A DNA stretch of 6,912 nt. Source: Acidobacteriota bacterium (GTDB taxonomy: Bacteria; Acidobacteriota; Thermoanaerobaculia; Multivoradales; JAHEKO01). The first letter of the stretch is position 1; every line of letters begins with the position of its first letter. Made by a program: the position numbers and the translations under genes. The notes beneath the pieces are model-generated. The model worked only from the letters and a program-made list of their open reading frames with translations. It was not told the origin of the DNA and ran no database searches. The stretch spans positions 1-6,912 of the forward strand of contig SBFI01000387.1 in NCBI GenBank assembly GCA_006227875.1. Direction: 5' to 3'. Of this stretch, positions 1 to 5,272 are shown one piece after another.

Positions 1-390
1 CTCGTCCGCATGGGGCTCAGCGTCATGGTCATCTACCTCGGGGCGACGATGTTTCTCTTCCCACCCTTCGATGTCACCAAGAGCTACAAGCCCGCGAGCC
101 ACTGGATCCGGCAGCAGATCGGTGACGAGGACCACTTTGGTCTCGTCAACCCCGAGTACGGCTTTCGCAAGATGGGAGCGTTTGGCTTCTATACGGGGGT
201 ATTGGTGGATCTGCTCGAGACCCGCGAGGATATCGAGAGTTTTTTCGAGCGCCACCCCGACTCGGTGGTCCTGGTGCTCGAGGAGGTCGCCGACGACATC
301 TTCTTCGGCGAGGAAGAGATGTGGCGGGGCCGCGTCGTCCGCCCGCTACAGGTCTCGAGCTTCCACTATCTGGTCTTAAGAGGTCCCTGA
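1..390 (+). CDS. ArnT/GT39-like membrane glycosyltransferase, C-terminal part (5' end outside window)
   Basis: The reading frame is open from the first base and ends at TGA 388-390, so 129 C-terminal residues are visible and the catalytic N-terminal part is missing. A hydrophobic helix (about residues 4-22 of the visible part, MGLSVMVIYLGATMFLF) is followed by a soluble domain beginning with a KSYKPASHWIRQQIGDED stretch. A last membrane helix followed by a 'K-S-x-x-P-x-x-x-W-I/L' segment and an alpha/beta domain outside the membrane is typical of ArnT/PMT-type (GT39/GT83) glycosyltransferases, which move a sugar from a polyprenyl phosphate donor onto lipid A or protein on the periplasmic side. 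The family call is inferred from this tail only; the substrate is unknown. The gene converges on the aminotransferase gene at 376-1629 and shares its last 15 bp with it. The ATG at 10 is internal and not the start. Confidence 0.6.
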   Translation, partial: LVRMGLSVMVIYLGATMFLFPPFDVTKSYKPASHWIRQQIGDEDHFGLVNPEYGFRKMGAFGFYTGVLVDLLETREDIESFFERHPDSVVLVLEEVADDIFFGEEEMWRGRVVRPLQVSSFHYLVLRGP

Positions 391-1629
391 GTCCGCACCT
401 TGGGCACCTAGGGCGTCGAGAGCGTCCTTCACCTGCTCGGCAACGCGGTCGATCTGCTCCGGTGAGAGCTGGGGATAGGCCGGCAGATGGAGGACCTCCC
501 GCTCGGCGCGGACGGCGTTGGGGAAGTCTCCCGCGCCTTCGAGCAGATCGGCACAGTCCCGCATGTACTGGTGCTTGGTGTCGACACCCCGCTGGAGCAG
601 CAGCTGGGCCATCTCCGGCATCCTCGGGAAGAGCGCCGTGACCAGCATGTAGTCGGCCCGGGTATCGGGACCGACCGGCTGCTGAAAGTGCACCCGATCG
701 CTCAGTTGACCGATCAGTCGCTCGGCGTTGGCCACCCGCCGCTCGACAAGAGACTCGAGGGCCTCGATCTGCCGGAGCCCCAGCCGTGCCTGGTAGTTGG
801 TGTAGCGCCCCATCCGGCCCTTCATCGAGATCTCGTCGGCCTGATAGCCGGAGGCAAATCGATCGTCCTCGTCGGTGCCCTTCGAAGCCAGGCGGAGGGC
901 AGGGTAGACACCGGCGCCAAAGATCAGCGGCTGGGTGACCGTTGCCTCGAAGGTGGTCTTGCCGAGCCGCTTGGCCAGCCAGCCAAAGTCCCGTTGGGGC
1001 TCTTGCCGGGCTCGCTCACGGATCTTTGCCGCCATCTCCGGGTCACGCACGGTGAGCATGCCGCCGCCCATGGTGTTGATCATCTTCGAAGTTTCGAAGC
1101 TGAAGTAGCCATAATCGCCAAATGAGCCGGTCTTCTGACCACCGACCGCGGCACTGAAACAGTGGGCGCAATCCTCGATCAGATAGGCGTCGTGGGCTTT
1201 GACCACCTCCGCGATCTCGCGGATGCGGGCGGGGATGCCATAGAGATGAGTGACGATGACCGCCCGGGGGTTTCTCTCTTCGAAGACCTTGGCCAGCGCC
1301 TGCGGGTCCATTCCCAGCGTCTCCAGCTCGCAGTCCGCGAACCCGAGTGTGTAGCCCCTGGTGGCCACCAGGTGGGGGACGACGGGGTAGCCAAAGGCGG
1401 AGCAGATGATCTCGGCGCCCGGCTCGAGATCCATCGACTCGAGAATAAAGCTCAGACCGGCACGGGCCGAAGGCACCGCGACCGCGGCGGGCACACCGAT
1501 GGCGGCGGCGAAGGCCTTTTCCAGCTTTTCGACCTCTTCGCCCTCCCAGAGATCGCCAGTGGCGAGACCGGTCAGAGCGAGACGCCAGCTGGACTTTGGC
1601 AACAGGATCCGTTGCCTCGCGATCGGCAC
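376..1629 (-). CDS. DegT/DnrJ/EryC1/StrS-family PLP-dependent sugar aminotransferase
   Basis: This 417-residue protein is somewhat longer than the usual 360-400 of the family, which transfers an amino group from glutamate or glutamine to a keto group on a nucleotide-linked sugar. Visible features in order: an N-terminal G-x-x-W-E-G-x-E-V-x-x-L-E segment (residues 26-37), the cofactor phosphate-binding VPSARAGL (52-59), FADCELETLGMDP (98-109), the PLP-contacting Asp in IEDCAH (D153), and the Schiff-base Lys in SFETSKMINTMGGGM (K182). The residue usually His after SF is Glu here (E179). The start is GTG at 1629, chosen because AAAGGA (1642-1637) lies 7 nt upstream. It is transcribed alone, divergent from the envelope operon, and ends inside the convergent glycosyltransferase gene. 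A role in amino-sugar supply for surface glycans is likely from the family; the exact sugar is not determinable. Confidence 0.9.
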   Translation of the reverse strand: MPIARQRILLPKSSWRLALTGLATGDLWEGEEVEKLEKAFAAAIGVPAAVAVPSARAGLSFILESMDLEPGAEIICSAFGYPVVPHLVATRGYTLGFADCELETLGMDPQALAKVFEERNPRAVIVTHLYGIPARIREIAEVVKAHDAYLIEDCAHCFSAAVGGQKTGSFGDYGYFSFETSKMINTMGGGMLTVRDPEMAAKIRERARQEPQRDFGWLAKRLGKTTFEATVTQPLIFGAGVYPALRLASKGTDEDDRFASGYQADEISMKGRMGRYTNYQARLGLRQIEALESLVERRVANAERLIGQLSDRVHFQQPVGPDTRADYMLVTALFPRMPEMAQLLLQRGVDTKHQYMRDCADLLEGAGDFPNAVRAEREVLHLPAYPQLSPEQIDRVAEQVKDALDALGAQGADSGTS

Positions 1630-1636
1630 GATAGTT

Positions 1637-1642
1637 TCCTTT
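1637..1642 (-). promoter_or_regulatory. Ribosome binding site of the DegT-family gene
   Basis: On the minus strand AAAGGA is followed by 7 nt and then GTG at 1629-1627. It is the feature that supports a GTG rather than an internal start for this gene. Confidence 0.6.
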
Positions 1643-1655
1643 CAGGACTCGGAGA

Positions 1656-1678
1656 AGATAGTCGGAGCCAGATAGTCG
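1656..1678. repeat. Two direct copies of AGATAGTCG in the leader of the DegT-family gene
   Basis: The 9-mer AGATAGTCG occurs at 1656-1664 and 1670-1678, a 14-bp period. A shorter match, GATAGT, occurs again at 1630-1635 next to the ribosome binding site. The copies lie between the predicted minus-strand promoter and the start codon. They could be a protein or RNA regulatory site or chance; no function is claimed. Confidence 0.35.
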
Positions 1679-1693
1679 ATCTGGTAGCGACGG

Positions 1694-1723
1694 ATTCTGC
1701 CTTGAGGTGCGAAATCCTGTCAA
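1694..1723 (-). promoter_or_regulatory. Predicted sigma70-type promoter of the DegT-family gene
   Basis: Read on the minus strand there is a perfect TTGACA (1723-1718), an 18-nt spacer and CAGAAT (1699-1694, four of six matches to TATAAT). Transcription would begin near 1687, leaving a leader of roughly 58 nt. The -35 box is convincing; the -10 box and spacer are only fair. Confidence 0.5.
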
Positions 1724-1732
1724 GCAAGCATG

Positions 1733-1760
1733 GGCCTACGTTGCCAGTGAGCCGTAGGCC
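1733..1760. promoter_or_regulatory. Perfect 8-bp inverted repeat between divergent promoters, probable operator
   Basis: GGCCTACG (1733-1740) and CGTAGGCC (1753-1760) are exact reverse complements separated by 12 bp. Half-site centres are 20 bp apart, close to two helical turns, as expected for a dimeric helix-turn-helix regulator. The site sits 9 bp from the minus-strand TTGACA and 8 bp from the plus-strand TTGACA, so a bound protein could control both directions. Similarity between the two flanks stops after the half-sites apart from the -35 boxes, so it is not part of a longer inverted element. As RNA it could also form an 8-bp hairpin, but it lies upstream of both predicted start points. 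No regulator gene is visible. Confidence 0.5.
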
Positions 1761-1768
1761 TCGAGCGT

Positions 1769-1798
1769 TTGACAACCCACCGTGGCGGCGAATAGATT
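1769..1798 (+). promoter_or_regulatory. Predicted sigma70-type promoter of the envelope/heptose operon
   Basis: A perfect TTGACA (1769-1774) is followed by an 18-nt spacer and TAGATT (1793-1798, four of six matches to TATAAT). Start of transcription would be near 1805, giving a leader of about 36 nt. CCCC-TCTC-GGGG (1802-1813) could form a 4-bp hairpin at or beside the predicted start. It would drive the gene at 1841 and, as no strong terminator is seen downstream, possibly all the genes to the right edge. Confidence 0.5.
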
Positions 1799-1827
1799 CA
1801 CCCCCTCTCGGGGCGATAGCCTTCCCC

Positions 1828-1832
1828 AGGAA
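1828..1832 (+). promoter_or_regulatory. Ribosome binding site for the GTG start at 1841
   Basis: AGGAA lies 8 nt before GTG 1841-1843. This supports GTG 1841 as the start over the in-frame ATG at 1874, which would cut off part of the first membrane helix. Confidence 0.5.
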
Positions 1833-1840
1833 TCAAACAA

Positions 1841-2752
1841 GTGAAGTTAGAACGGTACGCCCGACCCGCCGCCATGGTTCTGGCGTTGGTGACCATCTAC
1901 GGTGTCGCCCAGTTTCTGACCGGTGACTGGAGCACGGTCAGCGAATACTGGCGAGAAAAGGTGGGGCTGATCCCGCTGGTGCTGCTGCTGGCCACCATCG
2001 ACATCGCGCTGGAGGGCGTCGGCTGGATGTGGATATACCGACGATTCCAGCTGTCTCTGGGGATCGTCGAGGGGGCCATGGCCTATCTCTCCAGCCGTGC
2101 CGGTATGCTGCTGCCGGCCCAACTCGGCCGTCTCATCCGGCCGGACGCGGTCGCACGGCTGGGGAAGGGTCCGCTCAAGGAGTGCCTCAAGGCGGAAGCC
2201 GTGGCCTTTGTCCTCGACGCGGCCTCGGTGCTGGCGCTGATCGCCGGTCTTCTGGCCTGGTGGGTCCACCCCGCCGCCGCCCCGGTGGCCGCCCTCGCCG
2301 TCATCGCCGTCTTCCTGCTGCTGGGCGATTGGGTGGCGCAACGGCTTCTGGGTACCCATCTCCACCTCCCGCCGGCGCTGTGGTGGAGCTGGCAGACCCT
2401 GGCCATCGTGCTCATCCAGCTGACCGGTTGGGTGGCTCACGGTCTCGCCTTCTGGGTGGTGGTGCGTGACCTGCCGGGCAAGCTCAACTTGTGGGATGCT
2501 CTTCTCTTCTCCGCGGGATCTTCGGTCCTCGGTGTTGGTACAGGCCTCCCCGGCGGTATCGGTGCCACCGAGCTACTGTTGGGTGTCTCGCTGCGTTTTG
2601 CCCAGGTGCCGTCGGATCATTGGTTTGTCGTCGTGGCCGCTTTTCGGGTCCTGACCTTCTGGATCTGGATACCCATATACCCATTGGCTGGCTGGCACTC
2701 ACCTGGATCTTGCGCCGCACGAAAGGGAGGACCGGGAAGCCGGTTTCCGTGA
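1841..2752 (+). CDS. UPF0104 / lysylphosphatidylglycerol-synthase-TM-type membrane protein, 3' end frameshifted
   Basis: As written this is a 303-residue polytopic membrane protein. Hydrophobic segments are at about 9-27, 42-63, 120-140, 147-166, 184-207, 220-233 and 260-279. Family-like signatures are LLPAQLGRLIRPDAVARLGKG (90-110, conserved cytoplasmic-loop type) and LPGGIGATE (236-244). These resemble the membrane domain of MprF/AglD/YbhN proteins, which handle lipids or lipid-linked groups in the inner membrane; the substrate here is unknown. After I279 the frame is shifted by an 8-bp tandem duplication (2669-2684). The present tail is Pro/Gly/Arg-rich and unlike the family, whereas one copy fewer gives I-P-I-G-W-L-A-L-T-W-I-L-R-R, completes the last helix, and ends at TGA 2782-2784, overlapping the next gene as GTGA (311 residues). 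It may therefore be a recent mutant, a phase-variable gene or a sequencing error. Most of the protein is unaffected. Confidence 0.8.
   Translation: MKLERYARPAAMVLALVTIYGVAQFLTGDWSTVSEYWREKVGLIPLVLLLATIDIALEGVGWMWIYRRFQLSLGIVEGAMAYLSSRAGMLLPAQLGRLIRPDAVARLGKGPLKECLKAEAVAFVLDAASVLALIAGLLAWWVHPAAAPVAALAVIAVFLLLGDWVAQRLLGTHLHLPPALWWSWQTLAIVLIQLTGWVAHGLAFWVVVRDLPGKLNLWDALLFSAGSSVLGVGTGLPGGIGATELLLGVSLRFAQVPSDHWFVVVAAFRVLTFWIWIPIYPLAGWHSPGSCAARKGGPGSRFP
2669..2684. repeat. Perfect tandem duplication of ATACCCAT causing a frameshift
   Basis: ATACCCAT at 2669-2676 is repeated at once at 2677-2684. Eight bases are not a multiple of three, so the second copy changes the frame of the membrane-protein gene after codon 279. 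Deleting either copy joins the frame starting at 1841 to the one ending at 2784. Confidence 0.9.
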
Positions 2753-2763
2753 GCTCGGTCGCG

Positions 2764-2770
2764 AAGGAGG
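2764..2770 (+). promoter_or_regulatory. Strong ribosome binding site for the GTG start at 2781
   Basis: AAGGAGG is a near-perfect Shine-Dalgarno sequence 10 nt before GTG 2781. It fixes the start of the aminotransferase gene and lets it be translated even though the upstream frame now stops early at 2752. Confidence 0.75.
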
Positions 2771-2780
2771 TGGAGACCCC

Positions 2781-3905
2781 GTGAGCCGTTACCAGTTCTC
2801 CGTCATTCGGGAGCGTCTTCGCGAGCGTGGCGATGACGCGCTGGATTTCGCCATCGGCAGCGCCGGTGTGCCCCTGGCGGAGCCGCTGGCCGAGATTGTC
2901 CGGGAGCAACCACAACTCGCTCTTAGCCGCGCGACACCGGACGAGCTCGAGGCGTTTGCCGCCGGCGCGGCGGAGATGCTCTTCCGGGTCTTCGGGGTTC
3001 GGGTCGACACCGATCTGGTGCTCGCGGTTCCCGGCTCGCGCGTAGCGATGAGCACACTCACGGCCTGTCTCTTGCGGCCCGACGACAATGTCCTGGTCAC
3101 CGAGCCCGGATACCCGGCCTTTGCCCGGGTCGCCGCCCACCAGCATGTGCGGATCTGGCGGGCCTCTCTCGACCCGGAGCGCGACTTTCTGCCGGACCTG
3201 GATCTGCTGGCCAAGTCGGGCCCGATTCGCATCGCTGCCCTCAACTATCCCAACAATCCCACCGGCGCCGTGCTGACGAGCTCCGGTGTCGCCGAGCTCG
3301 CCGCGAGGGTGGGTCCGGAAGCAATCCTCTTCAACGACTCCGCCTACGGCCCCCTGGTCTATGAGGGCTCTCCCCCCTCGCTGCTGGGTATCGGTGCCTT
3401 GGAGGGTCTGGAGCAGCCGATGGCCGAGCTGCACTCGCTGTCCAAGCTCTTCTCGCTCGGCCCTCTGGGTATCTCCTACTTTGTCGGTACTTCGGACCTG
3501 ATCGGGGAGCTCCGCGAGTACAGCGATTTCGCCTGGGCCCCCCTGAGCTCGCTCCATTTGCAGTTGGCCCGGCACTGCGTCGTCGATGAGCCGCTGCTCG
3601 ACAGCGTGCGGAGTTTCTTTGCCAAGCGGATCGAGGCCCTGCGTGCCACCATCGTAGATCTCGGTTTCCGGCCCTATCCCACTCCCGCCGGAATGTATGT
3701 TCTTTGCAGCCTCCCCAGGTCGATCGCCGGCACGGCGGTGACCGGCGCCCAGCAGGCTGCCGACATCCTGCTCGACCAGTTCGGTCTGGCGGTGGCGGCC
3801 TGGGAGGTGGCGCCCCACGCCTATCTCCGCTTCTCGTCGCTCTACCGCGAGGAGGATCTCGAATCGCTGGCAAAGCTCGGTGAGCGGCTCGAGATCGTCT
3901 CCTGA
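2781..3905 (+). CDS. Fold-type I PLP-dependent aminotransferase (class I/II) with atypical cofactor site
   Basis: A 374-residue cytoplasmic enzyme of the aspartate aminotransferase superfamily. Features in order: FAIGSAGVPL (23-32) where relatives have G-D/E-P-x-x-P; VPGSRVAM (83-90); DDNVLVTEPGYPAF (101-114); LNYPNNPTG (154-162, cofactor Asn about N155); FNDSAYG (184-190, D186 and Y189 contacting PLP); the Schiff-base Lys in LHSLSKLF (K222); and YLRFSS (349-354) with R350 in place of the substrate-carboxylate Arg. In typical relatives K is followed eight or nine residues later by an Arg that binds the PLP phosphate (SKTFNMAGWRIGY); here the segment reads SKLFSLGPLGISY and the Arg is absent. 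GTG 2781 is chosen for its strong ribosome binding site and for the GTGA overlap with the restored upstream frame. The substrate is not identifiable; the context suggests envelope chemistry, but an amino-acid aminotransferase is also possible. Confidence 0.85.
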   Translation: MSRYQFSVIRERLRERGDDALDFAIGSAGVPLAEPLAEIVREQPQLALSRATPDELEAFAAGAAEMLFRVFGVRVDTDLVLAVPGSRVAMSTLTACLLRPDDNVLVTEPGYPAFARVAAHQHVRIWRASLDPERDFLPDLDLLAKSGPIRIAALNYPNNPTGAVLTSSGVAELAARVGPEAILFNDSAYGPLVYEGSPPSLLGIGALEGLEQPMAELHSLSKLFSLGPLGISYFVGTSDLIGELREYSDFAWAPLSSLHLQLARHCVVDEPLLDSVRSFFAKRIEALRATIVDLGFRPYPTPAGMYVLCSLPRSIAGTAVTGAQQAADILLDQFGLAVAAWEVAPHAYLRFSSLYREEDLESLAKLGERLEIVS

Positions 3906-3927
3906 GGCCGCATCAACCCTCGGTGGC

Positions 3928-3943
3928 GCCCGGCTTTCCGGGC
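3928..3943 (+). terminator. Short GC hairpin between aminotransferase and GT9 genes (weak terminator or attenuator candidate)
   Basis: GCCCGG (3928-3933), loop CTTT, CCGGGC (3938-3943) form a perfect 6-bp stem in the 62-bp gap. There is no T run directly after it (the nearest is TTTT at 3961-3964), so it is a poor intrinsic terminator. It could lower read-through or protect the downstream transcript end. Confidence 0.3.
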
Positions 3944-3967
3944 CGGACCCTGTGTTAGCCTTTTCCG

Positions 3968-5272
3968 ATGAATCACGGGCGGATCCGCTGGGTCGACCGT
4001 TATGTCGGGTCGAGTCTGTGCTTCGGACTGACCCTGGTCCGCCGTGTCGGTGATCTCTTTGGCGGCCGCCGGCGGGCGCTTCTTCCTCCCTCGAAGATTC
4101 TGTTTATCAAGCTCATCGAGCAGGGAGCGACGGTGCTGGCCTATGGTGCGATCAAGAGAGCGGTGGCCAAGGTCGGGCGGGAGAACGTCTACTTCTGTGT
4201 CTTTGCCGAGAATCGCGCCATCTTCGACCTACTCGAGCTGGTTCCCCCCGAAAACGTCATCGAGATCCGCTCCGACGGTATGCTGGTCTTCGCTATCGAC
4301 GCCTTGCGAGTGCTCGTCCGCTGCCGCCGCGAGAAGATAGACACCACCATCGACATGGAGTTCATGGCCCGGGCACCGGCCATCCTCGCCTATTGCTCCG
4401 GTGCCCGGCGGCGGGTCGGTCTCCATCGGTTTACCACCGAGGGCCCTTACCGGGGCGACCTGATGACCGATCGGATACTGCCCAATCCTTTTATCCACAC
4501 CGCCGAGCACTATTCTCTGCTGGTGCACGTCTTGGATGCTCCGCCCGAAGAGACCCCACGGGGCAAGATGCCGGTAGCCGAGATCGAGGCTCCGGCACCC
4601 CGATTTGAACCGAGCAGTGAGGAGCGCGAGCGGCTCACGCAGGTGATCGAGTCCGAGGTCGGCGGCCGAGTTGGAGGTCCGATTGTCCTGCTCAACCCCA
4701 ACGCCAGCGACCTGCTGCCGCTCAGACGCTGGCAGCCGGATCGCTTTGTGGAGCTGGGTCGACGGCTTCTGGCCGAGCAGCCCGAGGTGACGGTAGCCAT
4801 CACCGGCGCCCCCAGCGAGCGCTCGGCGGCGGAGACCATCGCCGCCGCCATCGGCGAGGCGCCACGGGTGATCAGCCTCGCCGGCAAGACTTCGCTCCGC
4901 GATCTGCTGGTCCTCTATTCGGTGGCCGACGTGCTGGTGACAAACGACAGCGGCCCGGGGCACTTTGCTTCGCTGACCGAGATCCACAACATAGTCCTTT
5001 TTGGCCCGGCGAGCGTCACCGGGTGGGGTCCGCGCGGCGGGCGTCACCACGTTATCCGGGCGGACCTGGCCTGCAGCCCCTGTGTCGACAGCATGAACAA
5101 CCGCCTCTCGCCCTGCAACGACAACGTGTGTATGCAGGCGATCGGGGTCAACCAGGTCTACGAAGCGGTCGCCGCCTGCCTGGCCCAGGACGAAGCGGCC
5201 GGCCCGACCACGCGCCGTCGGCGCGCGGTGCCCGCCAGCCGAAGCACCCGAAAAACCACCCAACAGCCATGA
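3968..5272 (+). CDS. Glycosyltransferase family 9 (ADP-heptose:LPS heptosyltransferase-like)
   Basis: This 434-residue protein has the GT-B fold layout of GT9 enzymes, which add heptose from ADP-heptose to the LPS inner core at the cytoplasmic face of the inner membrane. Residues 1-42 are a basic, partly amphipathic extension (VDRYVGSSLCFGLTLVRRV). The first Rossmann strand and loop are KILFIKLIEQGATVLAYGAI (43-62), where WaaC-type enzymes carry an S-M-G-D motif. The donor half has LLNPNAS (241-247), VAITGAPSE (276-284), ISLAGKTSLRDLL (302-314) and the signature VTNDSGPGHFASL (324-336). A Cys cluster (C369, C372, C383, C388) lies near the end, as in many relatives. A basic disordered tail follows (411-434). 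The stop overlaps hldD as ATGA. No good ribosome binding site is seen before ATG 3968. Direct linkage to heptose genes supports a heptosyltransferase, although GT9 members can transfer other sugars. Confidence 0.88.
   Translation: MNHGRIRWVDRYVGSSLCFGLTLVRRVGDLFGGRRRALLPPSKILFIKLIEQGATVLAYGAIKRAVAKVGRENVYFCVFAENRAIFDLLELVPPENVIEIRSDGMLVFAIDALRVLVRCRREKIDTTIDMEFMARAPAILAYCSGARRRVGLHRFTTEGPYRGDLMTDRILPNPFIHTAEHYSLLVHVLDAPPEETPRGKMPVAEIEAPAPRFEPSSEERERLTQVIESEVGGRVGGPIVLLNPNASDLLPLRRWQPDRFVELGRRLLAEQPEVTVAITGAPSERSAAETIAAAIGEAPRVISLAGKTSLRDLLVLYSVADVLVTNDSGPGHFASLTEIHNIVLFGPASVTGWGPRGGRHHVIRADLACSPCVDSMNNRLSPCNDNVCMQAIGVNQVYEAVAACLAQDEAAGPTTRRRRAVPASRSTRKTTQQP

Noticed and set aside
1630..1840. 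A mobile element end or attachment site at the 1733-1760 inverted repeat
   Set aside because: No transposase or integrase gene is near, no target-site duplication is seen, and the flanks diverge beyond the half-sites. Placement midway between two promoters fits an operator better.
2660..2690. Programmed ribosomal frameshifting in the UPF0104 gene
   Set aside because: There is no slippery heptamer or evident downstream pseudoknot, and the exact 8-bp duplication explains the frame change more simply.
2491..2784. A separate small gene ending at 2784
   Set aside because: Only its last part (from about 2685) resembles protein, and that part is the displaced C-terminus of the UPF0104 gene. The earlier part is a shadow frame.
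2484..3818. A 444-codon open frame on the minus strand
   Set aside because: It lies opposite the aminotransferase gene, is rich in Arg/Gly/Gln with no domain pattern, and has no ribosome binding site that stands out. It is a shadow frame.
5072..5134. Cys-x-x-Cys cluster in the GT9 protein as a possible redox or metal domain
   Set aside because: A Cys-rich segment with C-x-P-C and a final C-M-x-x-I is common near the C-terminus of GT9 enzymes, so it is a family trait and not a new domain.
5023..5268. An 82-codon N-terminal extension of HldD in the same frame
   Set aside because: The extension overlaps the GT9 coding sequence in another frame and has an unstructured, Arg/Pro/Gly-rich composition. 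HldD proteins begin directly at the dinucleotide-binding fold, as at ATG 5269.
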